Source: VXMT01 sp965204835 (GTDB taxonomy: Bacteria; Chloroflexota; Dehalococcoidia; UBA2979). Taken from it: a DNA stretch of 64,000 nt. Every line of letters begins with the position of its first letter. Within the stretch, counting starts at the first letter, position 1. The position numbers and the translations under genes were made by a program. This document shows, piece after piece, positions 33,238 through 41,520 of the stretch. The notes under the pieces were generated by a model. The model saw only the letters and a program-made list of their open reading frames with translations, was not told the origin of the DNA and ran no database searches. The stretch lies in the NCBI GenBank assembly GCA_965204835.1, contig OZ242017.1, forward strand, positions 2,232,001 through 2,296,000, written 5' to 3'.

Positions 33238-34473
33238 ATGCTGGATGCGATGAGCGAAGCGCGCCGCGTCTACCTCGACCACGCCGCCACGACGCCCCCC
33301 GCACCGGAGGTCGTCGAGGCGATGCTGCCGTACCTCGGCGAGGTGTGGCACAACCCCTCGTCGATCTACGTCGAGGCGCAGCGCACCGCCCAGGCCATCG
33401 ACGAGGCACGCGCCACCGTCGCCGCGTGGATCGGCGCACAGCCCGAGGAGATCATCTTCACCTCGGGCGGCTCGGAGTCCGACAACCTTGCGCTGCGCGG
33501 CGTGCTCGCCGCCAGCCGCGCGCGCGGGCAGCACATGATCACCAACGCCGCCGAGCACCACGCGGTCCTCGACACCGCCGAGCAACTCGAGCGCGAGGGC
33601 GCCGAGGTCACGCTCGTCGACATCGGCCCCGACGGCCGCATCGACCCGGCCGCGGTCGCCGACGCCGTGCGGGACGACACGGTGCTCGTCTCGATCATGC
33701 ACGCCAACAACGAGGTCGGTGCGATGAACGACATCGCCGCGATCAGCCGCGCCGTGCACGAGCGCAACCCGCGCACCGTAGTCCACACCGACGCCGTGCA
33801 GTCGGCGGCGCATATGAGCGTCAACGTCGACCGCCTCGGCGTGGACCTGCTCACGCTGACGGCGCACAAGTTCTACGGGCCGAGGGGCGCGGGCGTGCTC
33901 TACGCGCGCTCCGGCACGCCGCTCGCGCCGCAGATCCTCGGCGGCGGGCAGGAGTCCAACCGGCGGGCCGGGACGGAGAACACGCCCGGCATCGTCGGGC
34001 TCGCCCGGGCCATCGAGGTTGCGCAGGAGCGCCGCGAGGCCGACCTCTCGCACGAGCGCGCCCTCCAGCAGCGCCTCCTCGACGAGCTGCCGAAGCGCGT
34101 GCCGATGCTCGGCATCACCGGCCCCAAGGACCTCGACCACCGCCTCCCCGGCAACGTCTCGGCCGTGGTCGGGTTCGTCGAGGGCGAGTCGATCCTGCTC
34201 GCGCTCGACCTCGCGGGCATCGCGGCGTCCTCGGGCTCCGCGTGCACGACCGGCGCGGTCGAGCCAAGCCACGTGCTCGTGGCGATGGGCGTGCCGGACG
34301 AGCTTGCGCGCGGCTCGCTACGCTTCACCCTCGGCCGCGACAACACCGACGCCGACGTCGACCGCCTGCTCGAGGTGCTCCCGGGCATCATCGAGCGCAT
34401 GCGCGCGCTGTCGCCGGTGCCGGTCACGGAGGCGCCCGCGGAGTGGGAGCCGTGGCTCGCGAACGGGGCATGA
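33238..34473 (+). CDS. Cysteine desulfurase (IscS/NifS family)
   Basis: A PLP enzyme of 411 residues (407 if ATG 33250 is used) that removes sulfur from cysteine for Fe-S cluster and thiolation pathways. Marks are YLDHAATTPP at the N-terminus, NAAEHHAVL, the PLP lysine in LTAHKFYGPRGAG, and the persulfide Cys in SSGSACTTGAVEPSHVL. The loop fits class I. No iscU or sufBCD genes follow. It is divergent from the SufR-like gene. Confidence 0.92.
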   Translation: MLDAMSEARRVYLDHAATTPPAPEVVEAMLPYLGEVWHNPSSIYVEAQRTAQAIDEARATVAAWIGAQPEEIIFTSGGSESDNLALRGVLAASRARGQHMITNAAEHHAVLDTAEQLEREGAEVTLVDIGPDGRIDPAAVADAVRDDTVLVSIMHANNEVGAMNDIAAISRAVHERNPRTVVHTDAVQSAAHMSVNVDRLGVDLLTLTAHKFYGPRGAGVLYARSGTPLAPQILGGGQESNRRAGTENTPGIVGLARAIEVAQERREADLSHERALQQRLLDELPKRVPMLGITGPKDLDHRLPGNVSAVVGFVEGESILLALDLAGIAASSGSACTTGAVEPSHVLVAMGVPDELARGSLRFTLGRDNTDADVDRLLEVLPGIIERMRALSPVPVTEAPAEWEPWLANGA

Positions 34474-34590
34474 CGCTCACAGGCGCTGCCCGCGCCTCGA
34501 CGCCCTCGACGCGTTCCGCTACGATCGCCGCGATCGAGCGCCCCCCAGGGCGTGAGCCCGATCGAGGGAACCAGAGCAAGGAGTGACGCC

Positions 34591-35295
34591 GTGGTGAGCG
34601 ACGGAGGCATGAGCCCCGAGACCCGGCAGCGGCTGCAGCTCTTCGACACGTCGAGGGACGTGGCTCCGGCCGACCTCGAGGAGGAGCTTCGCAAGAACGT
34701 CCTCCTCACCTCCGTCGACCAGGTTATGAACTGGGCGCGCTCCTCCTCGCTGTGGCCCGCGATGTTCGGCCTCGCCTGCTGCGCCATCGAGATGATCGCC
34801 AGCGCGACCTCGCGCTACGACATCGCGCGCTTCGGCTCCGAGGTGTTCCGCGCCTCGCCGCGCCAGGCGGACCTGATGATCGTCGCGGGCACCGTGACCT
34901 GGAAGATGGCCCCGGCCGTGCGGCGCGTGTACGTGCAGATGGCCGAGCCGAAGTGGGTCATCTCGATGGGCGGCTGCGCGATCATGGGCGGCCCGTTCGC
35001 CTACGGCTACTCGGTCCTCCCCGGCGTGAACCTCGTCTCGCCCGTCGACGTGTACGTGCCCGGCTGTCCGCCGCGGCCCGAGTCGCTGTTGCAGGGCCTG
35101 ATGATGCTGCAGGACAAGATCCGCGAGTTCGGCACCCACGGCGTCCGCGAGCGCCTCGAGCCCGACGGCGACTTCTCGCCGTACCTCCCCGAGGGCGACC
35201 CGATCCGCGCCGAGCTCGAGTCGCTGTTCCCGCCGTACGAGGGCCTGGACGACCCGATGCGGCGCAGCGGCGGCGTGCCCCTGCTCCAGCGCTAG
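34591..35295 (+). CDS. nuoB: NADH-quinone oxidoreductase subunit B
   Basis: A 234-residue NuoB. The ligands of cluster N2 are present: the tandem Cys in GLACCAIEM, Cys in SMGGCAIMGG, and Cys in VPGCPPRPE. GTG at 34591 is chosen because AAGGAG lies 7 bases upstream; a longer frame from 34552 lacks a site. No other complex I gene is adjacent, which is unusual since nuoB normally lies between nuoA and nuoC. It follows the cysteine desulfurase by 117 bases. Confidence 0.92.
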   Translation: MVSDGGMSPETRQRLQLFDTSRDVAPADLEEELRKNVLLTSVDQVMNWARSSSLWPAMFGLACCAIEMIASATSRYDIARFGSEVFRASPRQADLMIVAGTVTWKMAPAVRRVYVQMAEPKWVISMGGCAIMGGPFAYGYSVLPGVNLVSPVDVYVPGCPPRPESLLQGLMMLQDKIREFGTHGVRERLEPDGDFSPYLPEGDPIRAELESLFPPYEGLDDPMRRSGGVPLLQR

Positions 35296-35349
35296 GCATC
35301 GTCTGAAGCACTGGGCGATGCCGGGCGGCGCACCCCTGAGGATCCCGGA

Positions 35350-35387
35350 TCTACCCATGTCGTGATGGTCTACCCGTGTCATGATGA
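35350..35387 (+). repeat. Two tandem imperfect 19-base repeats before a membrane protein gene
   Basis: Units at 35350-35368 and 35369-35387 agree in 16 of 19 positions (consensus TCTACCC-R-TGTC-R-TGATG). They end 17 bases before the preferred ATG at 35405 and overlap the alternative start at 35381. They may be a tandem operator or a chance duplication. A GGCATCG/CGATGCC inverted repeat lies just upstream (35295-35322) after nuoB. Confidence 0.5.
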
Positions 35388-35404
35388 TGCGGGGGTCGAC
35401 GTTC

Positions 35405-36205
35405 ATGACCACACCCAGCAAGCGGCTGCACTACTGGCCCGACGGCTACTGGCAGAGACTGGTGGATCGCCTCGGGATCGCCGTCCTGCTCGTTGTCGCG
35501 GTCGGTGCAATGCTGATCTGGGCCTTAGTGCTGTCGTGGCTCGGGATCGACAGGGCCCTGCACGGGGACGACCTCGTCCGCACATACGACCCCGAGACCG
35601 GACAGTACACGGCCGTACCGCTGCGGGTGTACATGGACTTCGTGGCCATCCCGCTTGCGGCCATCGCCGCCGCGCGGCTGCGCTGGGGCGCTGAGTGGAT
35701 CGCCGCATCCCGCGCGAGCCGCGTTGGCCCGCTGCTCCCGCTGCTGGGGGCCGCGGTGCTGGTTGGCGTGCTCTCGTACTGGGCGTGGTGGGGGGAGCAC
35801 CCCCACCATCTGTTTGGGATCCATCCGCAGTTCGGTGTGCAGCGATGGGTCAGCGTCGCCCTCATCGCGGGTGTTGGGTACGGAGGGATGATGCTGTTCC
35901 CGCGCCTGACGGCGTCGATGGCGGGTGCGGTCGCCGGGCCGGCCCTGTTCGCCGTCGTGGGCTACACCCTTTTCCCGTCGTTCATGGGGGTGGCTTCGAG
36001 CCTGATTACGATCGAGGAGGCCCGCCGCGCCGACGCGCTGAGCAGCGCCGGCTTGTTGGGCGCCCAAGCCGTAGCTCTCGCTGCAATCCTCACGATGCTC
36101 TCCTCGGCGCGCCTGCGTCGGCATCCGCTGAGCTACGCGCTCTGGGTGGGCGCGCTGACGCTCTGCCTGGCCGTGTTCGGTACGCGCAGCGAGTTGGCAC
36201 ATTGA
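35405..36205 (+). CDS. Membrane protein of unknown function
   Basis: A 266-residue protein (274 from the ATG at 35381) with about seven hydrophobic helices. A polar loop, IDRALHGDDLVRTYDPETG, follows the first helix, and WAWWGEHPHHLFGIHPQFG sits between helices three and four. I do not recognise the family. The codon usage is a little less GC-rich than in the neighbours. Part of its sequence, coding DFVAIPLAAIAAARLRWG, recurs in degraded form right behind its stop codon. Confidence 0.7.
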   Translation: MTTPSKRLHYWPDGYWQRLVDRLGIAVLLVVAVGAMLIWALVLSWLGIDRALHGDDLVRTYDPETGQYTAVPLRVYMDFVAIPLAAIAAARLRWGAEWIAASRASRVGPLLPLLGAAVLVGVLSYWAWWGEHPHHLFGIHPQFGVQRWVSVALIAGVGYGGMMLFPRLTASMAGAVAGPALFAVVGYTLFPSFMGVASSLITIEEARRADALSSAGLLGAQAVALAAILTMLSSARLRRHPLSYALWVGALTLCLAVFGTRSELAH

Positions 36206-36263
36206 CCCCGTGGCCATCCCGCTTGCTGCGATCACCGCCGCCCGGCTGCGCTGGGGTGTGGAG
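36199..36263 (+). pseudogene. Decayed partial copy of the preceding membrane protein gene
   Basis: These 65 bases match 35631-35695 inside the preceding gene at 55 positions (counted by eye). Read in frame, they give DPVAIPLAAITAARLRWGVE against DFVAIPLAAIAAARLRWGAE in the intact gene. The remnant frame runs on to a stop near 36340 without further similarity. It probably remains from a tandem duplication followed by deletion. No start or signal for expression is seen. Confidence 0.65.
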
Positions 36264-36374
36264 GCGTTCGGCGGTGGGCGGCCAGGAGTTCGTGCAAGTG
36301 CGAGAGACGGGCATACCCCTGAGCCAACTGGTCGATGACCTGCACGTAGCACCCGGCCCCGTGGAGCCCTCGAT

Positions 36375-36399
36375 GTGCCCGCGCCGGACGCGCGGGCAC
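36375..36399 (+). terminator. Stem-loop between the membrane protein remnant and groEL
   Basis: GTGCCCGCG and CGCGGGCAC form a perfect 9-bp stem with a 7-base loop. No T-tract follows. It sits 33 bases upstream of the CIRCE element and could end the upstream transcript. The remaining bases of this 362-base intergenic stretch (36206-36567) hold the remnant above, CIRCE and the groEL leader. Confidence 0.4.
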
Positions 36400-36431
36400 T
36401 TGCGCTGTGTGGCCTGATTGGGTACAAACGT

Positions 36432-36458
36432 TTAGCACTCAGCACATGAGAGTGCTAA
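36432..36458 (+). promoter_or_regulatory. CIRCE operator (HrcA binding site) of groEL
   Basis: A perfect TTAGCACTC-N9-GAGTGCTAA inverted repeat, exactly the consensus CIRCE element bound by the heat-shock repressor HrcA. It lies 110 bases upstream of groEL. The hrcA gene itself is not in the window. Confidence 0.95.
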
Positions 36459-36567
36459 CGAGTGCAGCACAGGCGGAAGCAAATCGGCGTCGACGGACCA
36501 GGAGGGCGGTCCGGCGGCGTTCTTGTAGAGCCCTCCAATGCAAGGCAGTACGAGGGAGTTGTAGCGC

Positions 36568-38193
<1,626 letters not shown>

Positions 38194-38220
38194 ACCCCCA
38201 CCCGCAGTCGCGACCACTCC

Positions 38221-38246
38221 GAGGGGCCGGCTTCCGCCGGCCCCTC
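38221..38246 (+). terminator. Terminator-like stem-loop after groEL
   Basis: GAGGGGCCGGC and GCCGGCCCCTC make a perfect 11-bp stem around TTCC, 27 bases after the groEL stop. Only a weak T-content follows, but the stem is strong. Confidence 0.65.
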
Positions 38247-38283
38247 GTCGCGTCCGCGTGAGCCGCGCCGGTGCTACGCTCGA

Positions 38284-39450
38284 ATGGTGCAGCCGAAGAC
38301 TGGGCGGCAGGCAGACCTCGTGGCGCGGGCGCGCGCGCTCGCCGCGCAGTTCGCCGTGCGCGCCGCCGAGCATGACCGCGCCGGCACCTTCCCGTACGAC
38401 CACTTCGAGGCGGCCCGGCGCAGCGGCTACACGGCGGCGTCGGTGCCAGCGGAGTACGGCGGCGGCGGGTACGGCCTCGACGACGTCGCGCTCGCGCAGA
38501 TCGAGCTCGCGAAGGGCGACGGCTCGACCGCGCTCGGCCTCGCGATGCACCTGATGATGTGCGGGACCGAGGGGCAGGCGCGGCAGTGGCCCGAGGCGGC
38601 CCGCGAGCGCATCTTCCGCGCCGTGGTGCACGAGGGCGCGCTGCTCAACAACGCCGCCGCCGAGACGAACCTCGGCTCACCGCAGGGCGGGGGCCGCCCC
38701 GAGACCACGGCGGCGCCCGACGGCCCCGGCCGCTGGCGCGTCAGCGGCCGTAAGACCTACACGACGGCCGCGCCGGTCCTCACCCACTTCGTCACCTACG
38801 TCGCCGTCGAGGACGGCAGCGGCGAGGTCGGCCGCATCGCCATTCACCGCGACCTGCCCGGCGTGCGCATCGAGGAGACGTGGGACGCGCTCGGCATGCG
38901 CGCCAGCGGCTCCCACGACGTCTGCTTCGACGACGTGCTCGTCACCGACGAGGACTTCCTGACGCGCTCCGACCCGAAGCGCCAGCGCGAGCGTCCCGCG
39001 GCGTGGTTCGCGATCCTCGTCGGCGCGACGAGCCTCGGCGTGGCCGGGGCCGCCCGCGACTACGCCGTGCGCTTCGCGCGGGAGCGGCGACCCATCGGCG
39101 CGCCTGGCCCTGTCGCCACCGTCCCGCACGTGCGCGAGCAGGTCGGCCGCATGGACGCCGCGCTCATGGCCGCCACGGCGCTGCTCATGCAGACCTCGGA
39201 GGCCTGGGAGCGCGACCCCGAGGCGCGGGCGCGCCTCGGCCCGCAGGTCGCGGCGTCGAAGCGACTTGCCACGAACACGGCCGTCGAGGTCGTGGAGATC
39301 GCGATGCGCATCGTCGGCGGGGTCGCCATGCAGCGCTCGGAGCCGCTGGAGCGGTACTTCCGCGACGTGCGCAGCGGGCTCATCAACCCGCCGATCGAGG
39401 CGCGCGCGCTGGAGACGATCGCGAGCGCGGCCCTCGACGACCCGGAGTAG
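38284..39450 (+). CDS. Acyl-CoA dehydrogenase family protein
   Basis: A 388-residue flavoprotein of the acyl-CoA dehydrogenase superfamily. FAD-binding regions are LLNNAAAETNLGSPQGG, SGRKTYTTAAP and ALGMRASGSHDVCFDDV. The C-terminus reads FRDVRSGLINPPIEARALE rather than the common EGTxEIQ, so the catalytic Glu of medium-chain enzymes is absent. This branch includes uncharacterised oxidoreductases and DszC-like monooxygenases. It is followed by an SRPBCC gene 34 bases downstream. Confidence 0.8.
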   Translation: MVQPKTGRQADLVARARALAAQFAVRAAEHDRAGTFPYDHFEAARRSGYTAASVPAEYGGGGYGLDDVALAQIELAKGDGSTALGLAMHLMMCGTEGQARQWPEAARERIFRAVVHEGALLNNAAAETNLGSPQGGGRPETTAAPDGPGRWRVSGRKTYTTAAPVLTHFVTYVAVEDGSGEVGRIAIHRDLPGVRIEETWDALGMRASGSHDVCFDDVLVTDEDFLTRSDPKRQRERPAAWFAILVGATSLGVAGAARDYAVRFARERRPIGAPGPVATVPHVREQVGRMDAALMAATALLMQTSEAWERDPEARARLGPQVAASKRLATNTAVEVVEIAMRIVGGVAMQRSEPLERYFRDVRSGLINPPIEARALETIASAALDDPE

Positions 39451-39484
39451 CAACCACGCTCCCACCGCGTGAAGGGAGTCCCCG

Positions 39485-39958
39485 ATGAGCCTCCACCGAC
39501 TCGAGACGGTGCAGGTGCTACCCGTGAGCCGCGCCGAGGCGTGGGCGTTCTTCTCGAACCCTCGCAACCTCTCGGTGATCACGCCGCCCGACATGGGGTT
39601 CGAGATCACCGAGGAGATCCCGGAGCGCGTGCATCCGGGCCTGATCGTGGTCTACCGGGTGCGGCCCCTGCTCGGCATCCCGGTGACGTGGGTGACGGAG
39701 ATCACGGCGGTGGTCGAGCAGGAGCTGTTCGTCGACGACCAGCGGATCGGGCCGTACCGCTTCTGGCACCACCAGCACCACTTCCGGGACGTACCAGGCG
39801 GTACCGAGGTGCGGGACATCGTCCACTACGCGCTGCCGTTCGGCCCCCTCGGCGGCCCGGTCAACGCGCGCATCATCGCCCCGCGCCTCCAGGCGATCTT
39901 CGACTTCCGCCGCGGCGTCATCGAGCAGCGCTTCGGGCTGGCGCCCCAGCCCCGTTGA
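39485..39958 (+). CDS. SRPBCC family protein (polyketide cyclase/CoQ10-binding type)
   Basis: A 157-residue START-like protein: LETVQVLPVSRAEAWAFFSN at the N-terminus, NLSVITPPDMGFEI, then TEVRDIVHYALPFGPLGG and a C-terminal helix DFRRGVIEQRFG. The fold forms a hydrophobic pocket; the ligand is unknown. The last 41 bases overlap the 3' end of the opposite-strand MFS gene. An AAGGGAGT-like ribosome binding site precedes the ATG. Confidence 0.85.
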   Translation: MSLHRLETVQVLPVSRAEAWAFFSNPRNLSVITPPDMGFEITEEIPERVHPGLIVVYRVRPLLGIPVTWVTEITAVVEQELFVDDQRIGPYRFWHHQHHFRDVPGGTEVRDIVHYALPFGPLGGPVNARIIAPRLQAIFDFRRGVIEQRFGLAPQPR

Positions 39959-41426
39959 CCGGCGTCGGGGCCACCCCGTCGCCGTCGAGGGTCCAGTCGA
40001 ATCCGCCGAGGCCGCCGTGCGTGAGGCTCGCGGGCGCCATCGCCACGGCCGGGGCGGCGGCGGCGATGGGTGACACCGGGGCGGCCGCGACTGCAGCCGC
40101 GGCAGGGACGGGCGTGGGCGTGGGTGGGGTCATCGCGGCGAGCTGGGCGGCGGTGACCTTCTGCGGCGGCTCGCGCGAGCTCAGGATCGCGGTCGCTCCG
40201 AGGATGTAGAGGACGATCATCAGGGTCCACGCCGAGACGTACGTGCCGCTCGCGTCGAACAGCACCGAGGCGACCACGGGCCCCACCGCGCCGAACAGGA
40301 TCCCGGCGGGCATCCCGACGCTCCGCACCGCGCCGATGTGCACGCGGCCGTAGTACTTCGCCCAGATGAACTCGCCGAGCGGCACCCCGCCACCGAAGCC
40401 GAGCCCCCACAGGAAGAACGCGACGTGCATGAGCGGCAGCAGGCCGAGCCCGGCAGCGCCCAGCTGCAGCACCGACCCGATGCACAGCAGCGCGTAGCAC
40501 ATCGCCCACAGGATGCGCGGGTGCCACTTCCCCAGCGCCCAGCCCCACAGGATCTTCGCCGCGAGGTTCCCGACGCCCGCGACGCCCACCGCGAGCGCCG
40601 CCTCGGTGCGCGTGAAGCCGGCCTCGGTCACGAACGGGATGCCGTGGATGAGCAGCGTGAAGGCCGCCGCGCCGAAGAACGCGAACGCGAGCGTCAGCAG
40701 GTAGAACGCGCGCGTGCGCAGCGCCTCGCTGCGCGTGTACGAGTTGAGCCGGTCGAGGTTCAGCGCCTCGGTGTCCGCCGCCGAGGTGCCCGCGCCGCCC
40801 TCCTGGCGGCCGTCCGGGAGGTAGCCGTAGTCCTCCGGCTGGCGTCGCATGATCAGCGCCGTCGGGAGGGCGAGCAGAATCACGGCGACCGCGAGGATCT
40901 GGTAGCCCTCGCGCCACCCGAGGCCGTCGACGACGCGCGTCATGGCGAAGGGGACGAACATCCCGGCGAACGAGATGCCCATCGAGCCGAGCGCGATCGC
41001 CCACCCGCGCCCGAGCACGAACCACTTCGAGAGCGCGATGTTCACGACGAGCGGCCCGACGAGCGACATGCCGAGCCCGACGCCGAACGCCTGCAGCACG
41101 ATGAACTGCCACAGCTCCGTGACCTGCGAGGTCAGGAACATCGCCCCGGCGAGCGCGACCGCGCCGAACAGCATCAGCGGCCGCGGCCCGTGGCGGTCCA
41201 CGAGCGGCCCGACGATGACCCCGGACATGCCGTTGACGGCGTTCGCGCCGGCCGTCGCGACGGTGAAGGCGGCGACGGTCCAGCCCATGTCCTGGGTGAC
41301 CGGGCTGAGGAACACGCTCATCGAGGCGAAGCCGGCGCCGACGGCCACGAAGGAGCCGATGACTCCGCCGCCGACCATGTACCAGCCGTAGAAGATGCGT
41401 GGCTGCGCCGCCGCGCTGGATGCCAT
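39918..41426 (-). CDS. MFS transporter with an Ala/Pro-rich tail
   Basis: A 502-residue major facilitator protein with twelve predicted helices, beginning IFYGWYMVGGGVIGSFVAVG, the start of oxalate/formate-antiporter-like and monocarboxylate-type members. A loop motif, GPLVDRHGPRPLM, follows helix two. After residue 425 comes a low-complexity Ala/Pro-rich tail of about 75 residues, with SLTHGGLGGFDWTLDGD. The gene overlaps the SRPBCC gene tail to tail by 41 bases. A carboxylate substrate is a guess from the subfamily. Confidence 0.85.
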   Translation of the reverse strand: MASSAAAQPRIFYGWYMVGGGVIGSFVAVGAGFASMSVFLSPVTQDMGWTVAAFTVATAGANAVNGMSGVIVGPLVDRHGPRPLMLFGAVALAGAMFLTSQVTELWQFIVLQAFGVGLGMSLVGPLVVNIALSKWFVLGRGWAIALGSMGISFAGMFVPFAMTRVVDGLGWREGYQILAVAVILLALPTALIMRRQPEDYGYLPDGRQEGGAGTSAADTEALNLDRLNSYTRSEALRTRAFYLLTLAFAFFGAAAFTLLIHGIPFVTEAGFTRTEAALAVGVAGVGNLAAKILWGWALGKWHPRILWAMCYALLCIGSVLQLGAAGLGLLPLMHVAFFLWGLGFGGGVPLGEFIWAKYYGRVHIGAVRSVGMPAGILFGAVGPVVASVLFDASGTYVSAWTLMIVLYILGATAILSSREPPQKVTAAQLAAMTPPTPTPVPAAAAVAAAPVSPIAAAAPAVAMAPASLTHGGLGGFDWTLDGDGVAPTPVNGAGAPARSAAR

Positions 41427-41520
41427 CAGTCGATTCTACCCGCCGCACCGCTCGGCATCGCCTGTATCATCGCGCCGCACGAGGGTGCGGGACGCCACAC
41501 CCAGCGAGCGAGGTGCTGCC

